The notes: generated from the sequence alone by a model not told the origin. A DNA stretch of 64,000 bases from Eonycteris spelaea (GCA_003508835.1 PUFA01000285.1:558001-622000); one strand, 5' to 3'; positions 1-12,850 are shown, numbered from the stretch's first letter. Translations and numbers: made by a program.

Positions 1-784
1 GGGATGGAAGATGAGGGAGGGGGAGAAAGTCAAGAAGGTCCAGGAGAGTCGTCATAGTAACGGGAGCCTGCCCTGCTCTGAGGCTGAGCTGCCCCTGGGG
101 AAGGAGATAAAACATTTTCTATTGATCTCTGTTGGGAAAGTCATTGGTGATAAGTTTTTCCAGCCAAGACAAGGCTGGAGGGGCTTGGATGGTGGGAGTA
201 TGTATGGTGGCTGTACACTCCTGTGCTTAGAGTACCCAGGGTGCCCATTCGGGCTGGAGTCAGTTTGGGAGTTGACCACCTCAGCCATGGTAGGGCTAGG
301 CAGGGAGCTACATTCACCTACCTTGGCCTCTGGCCCCAGTCTCCCCTATTGCTCAGTGAGGCAATTGTACCTGAGCTGTCTCCCTCACCTCTGGTGCTGT
401 GATGAGTCAGGATTAGGAGGTAGGAGGAGACAGGGGCTAGGATCTGGATGGGTGTTGGAGACTGTGACACTGTTCTCTTCACCTAGAGGTTTGGCTGCAG
501 GAAGTTTGTTCTTCCTCTTCCAGAGAATTGGCAAGATTAGCCAGGGGCTCACCTGGGGCCTCGGCCTCCACTGGTGGCCTCAGGTGGGGACAAATATTCC
601 CAACACTGGCAGGACTAAGCCCATTGTCCATAGCCTCACTGAAGCAAGGGAGCTTCAGCTCAGGGCTCCTCTGTGTGCATGACTGTGTGCCTGTGTGCAG
701 CTGTGCATGTGGGCCACTGAGCCCCCCAGTCCCATGTGTACAGGTGTGCATGGGACACCTGTCCTGATAGTTTCCATGAGTGTC
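1..784. other. Unassigned intergenic sequence
   Basis: No repeat family or exon is recognised. TG-rich words occur at 665-765. A 223-codon open frame here has no recognisable domain. Confidence 0.4.
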
Positions 785-1290
785 CACATTTATGTGCTTC
801 TTACACTCCACAGGTATTAGAGCCTGCAGTGCACCAGATACTGGTCTGGACAGGGGTGCAAAGGTGACCAAAGCAGGCACAAATCCTTGTTCCCAGGCAG
901 CCTACATCTTGATAGAGAGAGACAAACAAAATAGATAAGTAAATATATAGACTATGGAAGCTGATGTGTGGTGGAGAAGTGCAGAAAGGGGCAGGAGAGT
1001 GGGGCTGTGGCTTCTTAGTGATGTGAGGAAGTTGTGGAAAGCTAGAGAAAATGTTCTTTGCCTAGGGGACAGCCAGTGCAAAGGCCCTGAGAAGGGAGTG
1101 TGCCAGGATGGTAAGGAGGCCTGCATTGGGCAGAAAGGGTCGGAAAAAGCTTGGGTAGCCATAGCCAGACCTGTGACTTTGACTCAGAGTGAGGAGGAAC
1201 ATGAAGTGGAGCATCATCTCCCCTGCTGCTGCACAGAGAACAAAATGGGTCAGGGCAGAAGCAGGAAGACCAGCGAGGTAGCTGCTACAT
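785..1290 (-). mobile_element. L2 3' part
   Basis: The + strand shows the antisense L2 order: 'gtgcaccagatactggtc', then 'cagccagtgcaaaggccct' (1,070 on), then a lineage-worn remainder. Confidence 0.7.
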
Positions 1291-2009
1291 GAGTCCAGAC
1301 AGGGTATGAAAAGTTTCCAATCCCAAATATATTTTGAAGGTAAAATTGACAGGACTTGCTGACGTGGGGTGAGAAGGGGAGGAGCCCAGAGCACTGCAGA
1401 GTTTTTGGCCTGAGCAACTGGCAACATGCTTGCCTGAGTCAAGGAGCCCATGGCTCTCTGTGGGTGACTGATTGTCATTACCAGGCCTAGGTGTAGAAGA
1501 GCAGAAATGTGTGTCTGCGTACATGGCGTGGCTTGTGCATCTCTGTATGTGTCCTCAGGATGCAAGGGACTTGCTCTTCAGGCCTTCCTTGAGTACTCCT
1601 ACTGTCCTAAATGCTAGGCATAAGGGTGCTCTCAGCCAAGCAGCTCCCTGCCTGACCCACCCCTGCTGCCCCACAAGGCTTGAGGGCTGGAAGCAAGCAA
1701 AGGGGAGAGGAAACAGAGGGAAGGAAGGGCTGTGACAGGCCTTTGGGAAATATTGATGGGTTGAATATGGGCACTTTAGAGCTAATACCTCTCTGGGGAC
1801 CACCTGTTGTTGGGGTCATCCTGAGAGGAGGAAGCTGCCCAACAGCATAGACACTGGCCTGCATCCCCCAAGTCAGAAAAAATCCCACTGGTCTCTTCAG
1901 CTCTCAGCTTCTTCACTTCCCGAATCCTTCCATTGTCTGAGACCAGCTCAAACCCTGGCTTTAGGAGCCTGATAAGACACAAAGGTGAGTACTTGAGTCA
2001 GTCAGAGAT
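1291..2009. other. Unassigned intergenic sequence
   Basis: I see no gene and no recognisable repeat. Confidence 0.4.
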
Positions 2010-2180
2010 GCCCACTTCTGCCACCTGTTGCTGGTGTGATTTGGGGCAAGTCAGTTCACCTTTCTGAACTGACACTTCCTCCCTCTGTAACTTGGAGCTG
2101 ATAGCACCTGTTCTGTGGGGTTGTTCAGCGATTACCTCTGCAAGCTTCAATCTGTGAAGTGGGGCTGTGGGAAGAAGAAA
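2010..2180 (+). mobile_element. MIR
   Basis: 'gtgatttggggcaagtcag' is followed by 'cctctgtaacttggagctg', the sense MIR order. Confidence 0.75.
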
Positions 2181-2503
2181 TGAGATGGTGTCTGCACAGG
2201 GCACTACTCAGTGCCTGGGCCATGGTGTGCCTTTCCCCACTTTCATTCCTTTCTCCACCCATGGAAGCCAGCCTCATCTCTCCATGTTTTCCACTTTACT
2301 TCTCTGAGAACTCGCACCTGCCCCTTATTCTGGGGAGTGCCCATCCATGACCACAGACCACAGACCACAGGCACATAATGTCCATACCAGGTCTGCCACT
2401 ATACATGGCCCCACTCCATCACCCAGCTGGTCAGAGCCAGAGCTGGCTTTAGGAGCTGGCTACAGAGCGATGGGAGCTGCAGCTCAGATCCCATATGACT
2501 CAC

Positions 2504-2958
2504 TGTGGCAGACTGAAAATGGCCCCCAGAAGATATCCACGTCCTAACTCCTGGAACTTGTGAATGTCCTTTATATGGCAAAAAGGGGTCTTTGCAGGCA
2601 TCATTGAGTTAAGGACCTTGAGATGGGGTGATAGTCCTGGATTATCCAGGTGTGCTCTACATGCCATCACAAATGTGATCTGACATACACAGAGGGGGCC
2701 ATGTGACCACAGAGGCAGCAACTGGAGTGATGCAGCCATCAGCCAAGGAAGGCCACAGCCACCAGAAGCTGAAAGAGCCGGGGACAAACTCTCTCCCGAG
2801 CCTTCACCGAGAGCACTGCCCTTCTGACACTTTGATTTCAGCCCAGTGATTCTCATTTGGAACTTCTGGCCTCCAGAGCTGCAAAAGAATAAATGTCTAT
2901 TGTTTCAAGGCACCAAATTTGTGGCAATTTGGTACAGCAGCCACAGGAAACAAATACA
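2504..2958 (+). mobile_element. MLT1-type LTR (ERVL-MaLR)
   Basis: It runs TGTGGCAGACTGAAAATGGC...CAGGAAACAAATACA and carries the diagnostic 'gttaaggaccttgagatgggg' and 'gcctccagagctgcaaaag' blocks. It is flanked by 5-bp CTCAC/CTTAC, one mismatch, as expected for MaLR. Confidence 0.9.
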
Positions 2959-3979
2959 CTTACATTTTAGGATTCTTTAGCTAATTCTCTGAGCCTCCTC
3001 CCTGCCTACTGCTCACCCAGAGCTGGTCGTAAGTGGGTAGGGTGAGGGGGTGGTTATTCACTCCTGCAGGCCAGCAGGGGCCCAGGGGATGGTGAGCAAT
3101 AAGGCAGGTAGAGGGGAGGGAGGCCACCTGGGGCCCAGGAGCCTGAACATGTTGGCATTCTGTGAGATGCTGGAGCCTCTTCACAGGCCGGGACTCCCCA
3201 GGGAAGCCAAGAGTAGTGGCTGAGCTGTACAGCTCCTTTGTGGTCAAAGAGGAGCTGTGATCTTCCCCAAAGAAGGCTGCAGGTTCCCTTGAGGCCTCAG
3301 ACCAGAAGGCACAGAAAGTTACCTGCAGAAGCTAGCTGGGAGCTTGGAGGAGAAAACCTACGGTGCAGGAGGCAGCTGCCTGCATGTCTATGCACACCTG
3401 TGTATGTGTGTGGGGGGTGCGTGTACATGTTGCAGATGGTGGAATTACTGATGTGCAGCACTCCCACACTGCTGGAGAGCAGATATGTGTGCACCTGGCA
3501 TGGACCCAGCTGAAAACCCAGGTATACCGGAAACAACCTGCTTTCTTATTTTTCTCTAAATCTCTAAACTCTAAGTTCCCATCTGGCTGGCTGATGGAAA
3601 ATTGGATCTCAGCCATTATTGGGGCTTCCTGTCTTCTTCAGAGTAATGCAAAGATCCTGGGGCCACTTCAAGTCTGGCCATCACCTCTTGAAGCACTTTG
3701 GATAAGCACAGGTGACCACCTCTTCCAGCTGGGGTAAAGACCAGAAAAACTCCCTTAAAAAGAAAAAGCAAGGGGTCAGTCTGTCTGGAATTGGAGTGTG
3801 GGTAGGGGTAGGTGAAAAATAGAACAAAACCAAAATTAATATTTAGTATTCGTCTAGAACTCTAGAGTTGCACTGCTCAACATAGATGTCTTCATTGAAA
3901 TATAATAGACGATTAGTTGCTTGTATTTACATTGTAGGATTCAGTGAGTTTTTCCCCCCACTTATAGTTGGCATGCAAT
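2959..3979. other. Unassigned intergenic sequence
   Basis: A short TG-rich patch (3,400-3,435) and a possible end of a hAT MITE (3,860-3,905) are seen. Otherwise nothing is recognised. Confidence 0.4.
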
Positions 3980-4160
3980 AATATAGCAGTTTAAGTTGTA
4001 TGGCATAGTGACCAACATGAGTACTACACTTCTGAATGGAGGAAGCTGCCCATCTTATAGATGGGAATGCTAGGAGCAGACACAGAGAGTGATTTGCCCA
4101 AGGCAACTCAGAGCAGCTGAGACCTTTGAGTTCCACAAAGCAGAAGCTGTGTCTAGCTCA
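3980..4160 (-). mobile_element. MIR
   Basis: 'cttatagatgggaatgcta' and 'gtgatttgcccaaggcaac' are antisense MIR. Confidence 0.65.
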
Positions 4161-4339
4161 GTCACCATAGTAACCCCAGGGCTGCCTGGCAGAATGGGAA
4201 CTGGCCTATGGCAGCTGCTGAGTGATGCACCTGTGCCATCCTCTGCATCCTTGGGGATAAATGAATTTAGGAGAGCAGTCCTGCCCTCCTTTGGAGGTGC
4301 AACCTCAACTAAGCTTGTCAAAGGGCTGTGTGGCTCCAG

Positions 4340-4520
4340 CCTTGCCTTGGGCTTGGTACCTCATTTCTTTGTGACTCAGTCTCCCTATTTATGAGAGAAA
4401 AATTTTAATAGTCTCATAGGGCTGTCGTGTGATTTCTACAAGTTACTCTGAAGTTGTGGGAACTACCCCTGGTCAGGTAAAGCTATTCTGAGAATCAAGT
4501 GAGCACAAAGGAAAGAGAAG
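4340..4520 (+). mobile_element. MIR fragment
   Basis: 'gtgactcagtctccctattt' and 'agtctcatagggctgtcgt' are sense MIR, diverged. Confidence 0.6.
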
Positions 4521-4879
4521 CCCAGAGGAAGGTTCTTGATGATGTCTGAGAGCTCGATCCAGCTATTCCTGAAGCTAGTTATTTCCCAGTATGTTCACCA
4601 ATAACATTGCCATTTGCAACTCAAAGAGTAGTGAGAGATCATCTTATTCAAATCCTTGTTCCCTGATGCCCTGATGATCCTTCCCCATAGCAGCTCTGAC
4701 AGTTTCTGCTTGAATGCCACTCATGATGGGGATCTTTCTACCTCCTAAGGGAGCTCCACAGGACAGAAGCAATGCTGGCACTAGTGAAAGCTGATAATTA
4801 ATTGCTCCTGTCTGGAAAGGGTGTGTGCAGAGAGACCAGACGGGGATGGACAGGCTGCTCATGAAGAAGCCCTCCTGGT

Positions 4880-5075
4880 TCAGATGCAGTGCAGGGCAGT
4901 GGAAAGAAAACCCTTCACAGTCCATCAGACCTGGATTCAAGTTTCAGCCCTGCTGGTAACTTGCCGTGTGACTATGAGCAATAGGCTTACCCTCTTTGAG
5001 CCTCAGTTTCACCAACTGCAAAATGGGTTCCCTGACAGCACTTATCTGGTGAGAACATTGGAAGGATTAGAGGAG
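4880..5075 (+). mobile_element. MIR
   Basis: 'gacctggattcaagtttcag', 'ttgccgtgtgactatgagc' and 'gagcctcagtttcaccaact' are a well-kept sense MIR. Confidence 0.9.
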
Positions 5076-5399
5076 AAAATGTGTGTGAAGTGCTGGGTGC
5101 ACACTCATGCCTGACAAGAAGGGGACGGTCGAGAGTGAAAGCCATGTCCCTTATGTGGATAATGACAGTGTATGTTCCACATGTCTTAAACTGCACCCAT
5201 GAAGGGATGGAACTGGGGTTTGTGAGGTCAGGCTGCTCCTGCTCTGGGAAGCATCCTCTGCAGCTGTGATACACACCCCAGCTAAAATCCTCCCCATGGC
5301 TGCTGTGCATAGCCTGAGATGTAGGAGTTGTCAGTTGTCATGGTAATGGAGGCTCATTGAAGTCCTGGGCCCACCAGTCACCTAAGTCTGCTGCTGTGG

Positions 5400-5650
5400 G
5401 TGCATTGGCATGTAGGTGTGGGATACAGGGTGTGTGTCAGTTGTGCATGGACTTCCTAAGTGTGAGAGGACATGTGCCTGTGTGCATAGGGAATTTCTGA
5501 GTGTGCAAGACTGTTGGCCTGTGTATGGATATGTGAACGGAATCCCTGCATGTGTGCAGCTGGGTGTGTCTGTGTTGTGGGTGACTGTGTGTAAGCTGCA
5601 TTTGATTTGTGCAGTCTGCATGTGTGTTGGGGATGTGTATAATGTGTCTA
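5400..5650. repeat. TG-rich degenerate low-complexity region
   Basis: Irregular TGTGTG and GTGCAT words over 250 bp without a regular unit. Open frames here are products of the composition. Confidence 0.7.
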
Positions 5651-5734
5651 TATGATGCTGATGCTGGCCCTGAGGAAGGTGTGGAGGAGGGTGCTTCAGG
5701 GAGAAGGATACAGGCTCAGGTGTCCATTGCTCTG

Positions 5735-5875
5735 ACCATGTGGCCCTGGGTGGGTCACTGTACCTTTCTGAGCTTCAATTTCCTCATCTGTAAACACAGC
5801 AATTTGCAACGGGTAATCTCACTTGCTATTTCATGTAGTCTTCCTATGAGACCTGTGGCAGCTAAGTTATCCATT
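5735..5875 (+). mobile_element. MIR
   Basis: 'gccctgggtgggtcactgta' and 'gagcttcaatttcctcatct' are sense MIR. Confidence 0.75.
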
Positions 5876-6470
5876 CAACACATATTTATTGAGGACTGAC
5901 TGTGTGCCAGGCCCTGGGGATACAGTGCAATCCAAGTTCCTTTCTTGGGTATCTTCGTTCTGGTGGGAGACAGATGATGCGCAAGTAAGCAAATAAAAGC
6001 ACAGCGATGCCAGGTACATGCTATGAAAAAGAGCAACAAGATGAGGGTACTGAGTTGATGGGGATGAATACTGAATGGTGTGATCAGGAAGGTGACCTTT
6101 GAGCAGAGCCTAAAGCAAGGAAGGACAAAGTCATGGAAAGAGCAGAGGGAACAGCAAGTGCAAAGGTCCTGAGGCAGGGCCAAAATTTAGGTGTCCATGG
6201 GACAGTAGATGTTCTGGAGTAGTGTGGACTCCATAGTGGGAAGGCTGTCAGGTGGTGATGGGAAGGAGAAGGAGAATGGGAGAAGAGAGACTAGGGCTGT
6301 CCACAGGTTCTAGGCAGGACAGGGACTCGGATGCTAAGAAGGAGAAGGGGTTTTAGGCCGAGAAAGCCTGGACAGCTTTTCACATTGGAAAGGCCCACTA
6401 AGCATGGGGTCTGGTGTGGAAGATGAATGAGGGGCTGGAGAGGTGGGTGAGAAAGGATGCTGGTGACAGC
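5876..6470 (-). mobile_element. L2 3' part
   Basis: 'caacacatatttattgagg', 'tgtgccaggccctggggat' and 'gaacagcaagtgcaaaggt' are antisense L2 in order. Confidence 0.85.
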
Positions 6471-6534
6471 CAATGCCTCTTCTTTCTTATCCTGAGTGAT
6501 TTTGCTCTGGTCCTGCCTGCATGTTAAGTTGGCA

Positions 6535-7235
6535 AAGCAAACCTAGAACTCTCACAAATGGATGATAAGAAGATAAAACCCAATCAAAATGAGAAAAATG
6601 TCTGAATAGACACCTCCTCAAAGATGCACAGAGGGTGATAAGCACAGGAAAAGGTTCCCACCATCAGTAGTCAGCAGGGAGATGCTAGTCAAAACTACTC
6701 AAGATACTGCCGCACCCTGATAGGATGGCTACAGTGTAAAAAGTGGATAACGCCAAGTACTGGTAAGGATACAGAGAGAACTCTCATACATTACTGTGAG
6801 AATGAAAACTGGTACAGTCACTTTGGAAAATAGTCTGGCAGTTTCTTATACAGTTAGATATATACTTACCATATTACCCAGCCTTTCCACTCTGTAGGTG
6901 TTTACCCAGGAGAAATGAAACAAATGTCCGCACACGTGCTCATGGCAGTTTTATTCATAATTGCCACAAACTGAAAACAACTCAAATGTTCCTCAAGGTG
7001 ATGAATGGATAAACAAAATATGATACATCCATACAATGAAATATTATTCAGCAATAAAAAGGAATAAACTACTTGTATATGCAAAAACATCAGGGAATCG
7101 CAAATGCTTTCTGCTGAGGAAAAGAAGCCTGATTAAAAGGCTATATACTGTTTGGTTTTATTTATGTGACATTCTGGGAGTGTCAAAATTATAGGGACAG
7201 AAAACTGATCAATGGTTGCCAAGGGCTGGGAGATA
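6535..7235 (+). mobile_element. L1 3' part (old)
   Basis: It shows the end of ORF2 and the 3' UTR: 'gtcaaaactactcaagatac', 'atgaatggataaacaaaat', 'atattattcagcaataaaa' and 'ggttgccaagggctggga'. Frames are broken. Confidence 0.9.
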
Positions 7236-7244
7236 ATTTTTTAG

Positions 7245-7891
7245 AGCAGTTTGAGATTCAGAGCAAAATTGAGTGGAAAGAGCAGAGATTCCTCATATAT
7301 CCTTCTCCCTAGCCTCCCCCAGCATCAGCATATAGGAGAGGATATTGTTTACATTAATGTTCACGTTTCGTATGGTACATTCTATGCATTTGGACAATGT
7401 ATGATATGTATCCATCATTATAGTGTCAGATAGAGTATTTTCACTCCCCTAAAAATCCTCTGTGCTCTGTCTATTCATCCCTTCTTTCCCTCAAAGCCCT
7501 GGCAACCACTGATCTTTTTACTGTCTCCATAGTTTACCTTCTTCCAGAATGCCATATAGGTGGAATTGCATAGTACGTAGCCTTTTCAGATTGGCTTCTT
7601 TACTTAGTAATATGTGTTTAAAATTCCTCCATATCTTTTCGTGGCTTGATAGCTCATTTCTTTTTCATATTGAATAATATTCCATTGTCTGTATGTTACA
7701 GTTTATCCATTCATCTACTGAAGGACATCTTAATTGCTTCCATATTTTGGCAATTATGAATAAAGCTGCTGTACACATCCATGTGCATGTTTTTGTGTAG
7801 ATATAAATTTTCAACTTATTTAGGTAAACACCAAGGAGTGTGATTACTGGATTGTATGGCAAGATTACATTTAGTTTTGTAAGAAACTGCC
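7245..7891 (-). mobile_element. L1 3' part, left piece
   Basis: It is antisense to an old L1 3' end ('attgaataatattccattg', 'caattatgaataaagctgc'). It continues at 8,195 after the MLT1 insertion. Confidence 0.88.
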
Positions 7892-8194
7892 TGTTTTAGT
7901 CAACTAAGGTTGCCACAACAAAATACCATAGACTGGGTGACTTAAACAACAGAAATTTATTTTTTAAAGTTCTGAAGGCACAACTTCGAACTGTGGCTTC
8001 ACGTGGTGGGAGGAGGGGAGCTCTCTGGTGTCTCTTCTTATAAGAATATGAATCCATTGGATCAGGGCCACACTCTTAAGACATTGTTTAACCTTAATTA
8101 CCTCCATAAAGGCCCTATCTCCAAAGAGAGTCACATTGGGGAATTAAAGCTCCAACATATGAATTTGGGGAACACAAATATTCGATTCATAACA
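7892..8194 (-). mobile_element. MLT1 LTR inserted in an L1
   Basis: The + strand runs TGTTTTAGTCAACTAAGGTT...GATTCATAACA. A perfect 5-bp duplication CTGCC flanks it (7,887-7,891 and 8,195-8,199). The L1 text continues across the site. Confidence 0.93.
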
Positions 8195-8720
8195 CTGCCA
8201 AACTGTTTTCCAGAGTGGCCATATCATTTTGCATTCCCACTATCAATGAATGAGAGTTTCTGTTACTCCACATCCTTCCTCACTAGCATTTGATATTGTC
8301 TCTGCCTTGAATTTTAGTTACTCTAATAGGTGTGTAGTGGGATCTCACTGCTGTTTTAATTTACAATTCCTTAATGATATATGATGTTGAGTACCTTTAC
8401 ATATGCTCATTTTCCACATGAGGATCTTTTGTCCATTTTTAAATCAGGTTATTTTCTTATTATTGTGTTTTAAGAGTTCTTTTTGTTTTTTGTTTTTTGT
8501 TTATTTAGTAATAGTCCTTTATCAGATATATCTGTTGCAAATATTTTCTCCCAATCTGTGGCTTGTCTTCTCATTCTCTTGACATTGTCTTTTGTAGGGC
8601 AGAAATCTTAAATTTTAATGAGGTCCAATTTATCTATTCTTTTTTTGATGGATTGTGCCTTTGGTGCTTTATCAAAAAAGTGATCAATCAACCTTTGGTC
8701 TTTTAAGACTTAAAAGCACT
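8195..8720 (-). mobile_element. L1 3' part, right piece
   Basis: It resumes the same L1 with 'aaactgttttccagagtggc', 'atctcactgctgttttaat' and 'atattttctcccaatctgtg', antisense to ORF2 end and 3' UTR. Confidence 0.88.
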
Positions 8721-9391
8721 GAAATTTTGGAGTTGCTTGCTACCACAGCATAACCTCACCTGTCCTGACAAATGCAGCAATTAATAACAGAAATGTTGCT
8801 TAACCTGCAGAATCAGGCTCCAGAACAGACTGTCAAAAAAGCTGTTAGTTTTGCTACAGTCAGAACAGTGGGAATCAGGAACTCCCCCTGGTAGCCAAAT
8901 CCATTGCCACCATAGCAACCTCTCAACACTCAACAAAACTCTAGCCTAAAGCTTGGGCAGAGACTTCAGCAAGGGCCTTCCCAGCTGGAGGAGCCCCTTC
9001 CTCATTTCCTTCTTCCTGGTCTGACTTGTCAGTGCATGGATGGCCAGATCCCATTTCATATTCAAACCTAGCTGCAAAGGATTGGAAACATGGTTTTAGC
9101 TTTCCATCCTCACCATCCAGGGAGGCACAGGAGAAGGAGATGGGGGTAGGTACTGAGGGCCACTTGACCATAGTTAATACAATGGGGGATGGAAAGGAGG
9201 AGGCTGTAGAAGAAGAAGAGGCAGAGAATGAGGCTGGGGAGACTGACAGGAGGTAGAGAAGAGGCTCAGAGTGGCAGAGGGTCAAAAGGAAATAGGTACT
9301 GAGGGTCAGGGCAAATGTTGGCAATGGAGAGGGAGGAAAGTTGGAGATGGAGCAAGAGAAAGAGGAGAGGTGGATTATAGTTTGATCCTGT
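8721..9391. other. Unassigned; possible LTR 3' fragment at left
   Basis: 8,725-8,785 ('ggagttgcttgctaccac') may be the end of an old LTR. The GA-rich rest (9,100-9,390) has no gene. Confidence 0.35.
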
Positions 9392-9817
9392 TGTAGTGGG
9401 TTGAATAATGTTTCTCAAAGTTCATGTTCACCTGGTCCTCAGTATGTGACCTTATTTGGACTTCTCAGATGTAATTAGTTAAGGATCTCGAGATGAAATC
9501 ATTCTATATTGAGGGTGAGCTCTATATCCAATGCCTGGTATCTTTATAAGAAGAGAGAACACAGAGACTCATGGAAGAAGGCCATGTAAAGACAGGCAGA
9601 GATTGAGGGATTGTCCCCAGGCCAAGGAATGCCAGGAGCCTCCAGAACCTAGAAGAGGCAAGGTGGGATCCTCCCCTAGAGTCTTGAGGGGCAGTGCAAC
9701 CCCTGCCAGCATCTTTATTTCAGACTTCTGGCCTTCAGAACTGTGAAAGATTATATGTCAGTCGTTTTAAGCCACTCAGTTTATATTACTTTGTTGCAGA
9801 AGCACAGGAAAATGAAT
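9392..9817 (+). mobile_element. MLT1-type LTR
   Basis: It starts TGTAGTGGGTTGAATAATG (within one base) and ends ...GGAAAATGAATA. ATCCTG occurs directly outside both ends (9,385-9,390 and 9,818-9,823). Confidence 0.88.
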
Positions 9818-9823
9818 ATCCTG

Positions 9824-10499
9824 ACCCAGCAACTGCTTTCTTGCCCAAGAGGCTGGTGTAATGGGAGGTCATGCTAGAGCAGGATGAGGTGGCCTGGGGG
9901 GGAAAGAAGGATGTGGGGACACTCCAGGGGAGGTTTCATGGCTCATCAGAGCCCAAGGGTATCCTGTCTGCTCCTGGGGGTAGAGAGCCTTGACAGAGCC
10001 AGGGGTCTCAGGACCCTTGGGGGGAAGGGGACTGGGTTTGAGTGTGAGCCTGGGTCATCTTGCTGCTGGAGGTGGCAGGAGGACAGCTGGAAGGGGAGGC
10101 AGAGGCTCTTTTCCAGTCTTGGCCCCTCTCTGGGATTCTACCTCCTAACACCTGTTAGCTTTTCCTAACTTGCTTTGTGACTGTGAACAAGTCATGGCCC
10201 CCTCAGGCTACTGGGAGGACCCAGTGAGATAAGGCCAGATAGGATTTTAGAAGTCTTGAGGGTATGGCAGGGCCGAGGGACTGTGGTCTTCACAGTCATC
10301 GCCATTCTTGAGGGAGAATTGGGGAACACAGGTGAGTAAGTGACCCAGGTGAGCAGGGACCACCTGTCAGCATGTCAGAATTTAGGAGAAATGAATTTAT
10401 CCAGAATCTTGTCTTCCAAGACCTGGAAAGTCTTGTAAGGGAGCAGAACATTTTATTCCTCTCCCCCGACTGAGGGTTAGGTAGGGTGACCATTTAATT
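9824..10499. other. Unassigned intergenic sequence, G-rich
   Basis: Several GGGG runs (9,894-10,040). No exon or repeat recognised. Confidence 0.35.
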
Positions 10500-10713
10500 C
10501 AGGGTCAGCAAACTATGGCCCACTGCCCAAGTTCAGCTTGCCACCTGTTTTTGTGAATACAGTTTTATCGGCACCAGCTATGCCCATTCATTAACGTACC
10601 ATGTATGATGGTCTTATTGCCTTGACAGTGAGCCAAACAGTCAGCCGGCTTCATGGAGCCAGAGCCTGAAAGATCTGCAATCTGGACCTTTACAGAAGTA
10701 TGCTGACCCCTTA
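10500..10713 (+). mobile_element. hAT-Charlie-type MITE
   Basis: It starts CAGGGTCAGCAAACTATGGC and ends ...TATGCTGACCCCTTA, imperfect terminal inverted repeats of the 'aggggtcggcaaactatggcc' family, with 'cctgtttttgtgaatacag' inside. Flanking 8-mers match at 6 of 8 bases (ATTTAATT/ATATAACT). Confidence 0.85.
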
Positions 10714-11149
10714 TATAACTGCCATCCACATGAGGACACTCTTGAAGTGAAAGGAGTTTGGGCAATTGAACATAAACTAGGCTGTCCCAGGAAAGAAAAG
10801 GTATGTAGTTGCTTGGGCCACTCTAGCCTCTGTCTCTTCATCAAAGACATTTGTGGCTCTAGTCAGCACTGAGGTGGGCATAGAGGCTGCCACGGGAACA
10901 ACTGGTCAAAGGAACCATAAGACCCACCTGGTCTGTCCAGACTAGAGCAGAAGCCCAGGGATCTGAGTGATGGCCATATCTGGGGAGAGCCCCAGGGAGG
11001 AAGAGGAAGAGGAAGCAGAGCCCTCAGGTGTCTGTGGGCCTGAGTGAGCAGAGCCTGGACACAGGCCTAAGTGAGACAGGGATCCTGGGGCTATGGTGTC
11101 TCTGTGATGTGCCTCACAGCCAAGTTCAGTCCTTTGAGTTCTGCTGATT

Positions 11150-11385
11150 TGACCTGCAAATCACTAACTTGTCACCATCCCTTACCCCTCTGCTATCACC
11201 ATGAATGGCTCCATCATCATGGTGCCTCCTTCTTTCCCCAAAGTCCACGCAGCAGCCAAAGTCATTTAAAAATGAGAACAGGCCACATCACTCCTTTGCT
11301 TAAACCCCCACACATGCCTTCCCCTAGGGTGGCTCCTTCTCAGCCTTTAGTTCTCAGCTCAAATACTACTGCCCCAGAATGATTT
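11150..11385 (+). mobile_element. L2 fragment
   Basis: 'ggccacatcactcctttgct' and 'ttagttctcagctcaaatac' follow sense L2 order. Confidence 0.65.
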
Positions 11386-12589
11386 TCCTAAGTTAGCTAA
11401 AGCTCCAAGAGCTCTTAACCAAAATCCTGCTCCAATGATTTTTTAAAATATTGAAAATTACATTTATTAGTATTTAATTTTTTTTCAATCACAGTTAACA
11501 TTCAATATTATATTAATTTCAGGTGTACTGTTCTGATGATTTTTATTTCAGAATTATGCATGTCTTAAGTTAAAGGAGTCCAACAGTTCTAATGGTTTAC
11601 TAGGAACAATGGCAGTCTTTCTTCTCTTCCCCCAGTCGTTTCCCAGAGGAAACCACTCTCGGAACTTTTTTAGCTGTGTAACTTTTGTTCTTTTGTTGCT
11701 TATCTCCACATTTCTAAATAAATAACTCATCTCGCTGCTTCTTGTTTTTTCAGACTTCAGTATTATCTGTTGACTTCCTACTCCAAAAAATAAAGATATA
11801 TTACTCTCCTTTCTCCCACTCAATACCCACATGTACCTTCCTGAGCCCCTACCCTCCAGCAGACTTAAGTCATGGTTTAGATTAGAGCAAAGTGTTGACC
11901 ACGAAGGTGCACTGCTCAGATTGCCCTTGAAGAAAAAACTCGTTAAGCTGCAAGGAGTGTGGTAAGGTAAGGGCTCCAACTGTGGCAACTTTGAGATTTG
12001 GGGCAGCATTAGAGCTGAAGCAATGCTCTCAGAAAAGACCTCAATGAGTGCCTAAGCACATAAGGGGCTCTGGAGCTGGTCCTGTCCCATGTGATGCCCC
12101 TAAAGTGGAGTCTTTGCTCTGGAGCTCTCAATTGGGTTGGCCAAGACTCCACATTCTCTCTGCCCAGTTTACTACCTCCCCTTTTACCACCCATAGGCTT
12201 TACTCACCAATAAACTTACATGCTCTGAAAATCATCTCAGTGACTGCTTTCAGGAGGATATGCACCTACATGAGCAATACTTTGTGTACATGTTATGATA
12301 CTAAAGTAAATGCCAAGCCACACAGTGTCCTAAGATGAAACATGCTTTCCCATACAGCGCCTTGTTCTTCTGAAGCTGGAATGGATTACTTTGTTTTATA
12401 TGTACTTCAACCCCTAGCTTCTGCCATTTAGATAAACCAACTTTCACTTACTTCACATATGTCATATGTTTCATCAAATCCATCTTCTTGAAGAAATCTC
12501 TCTAGGGCCTTCTGCCCTGCCCTAATCTGGTCTGGCTGTCCTTCTGCCTGGTGCACAGCTTAGGTCACCTTTGGGTCACTCCTTATCTC
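11386..12589. other. Unassigned AT-rich sequence
   Basis: 11,440-11,550 resembles a worn LINE 3' end. The 151-codon frame at 11,554-12,009 (-) has no recognisable domain. Confidence 0.35.
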
Positions 12590-12850
12590 TCCCAATGTGG
12601 ATTTTTAGTTTCCTGTGTTCGTGATTTCCTCTTCCTTGGTTTTCTTTCTTATTTTGGTAGAGCATATCTTTCATCTTTCCTGCGTAAACATGTGGAAAGT
12701 AAATTTTTTGGAGACATTTTCATGTCTGAAAATGTCTTTAATCTACCTTCCTTCCTACTTGTTTTTCAGTTTGGCTGGGTATAAAATTGCAGTTTGGAAG
12801 TTTATCTTCAGCAACTTCAAGGGCACTGAGACAGGACATCACTTGTAAAT
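12590..12850 (-). mobile_element. Probable old L1 fragment
   Basis: 'gtctgaaaatgtctttaatc' followed by 'tttggctgggtataaaattg' is a pattern of antisense old L1. A second, less clear part may be 13,380-13,639 and 14,024-14,160, split by the MLT1 at 13,640. Confidence 0.5.

Noticed and set aside
11..682. 223-codon + strand open frame at the window start
   Set aside because: No recognisable domain, and composition-driven. Mammalian single-exon genes of this kind would be expected to show some family resemblance.
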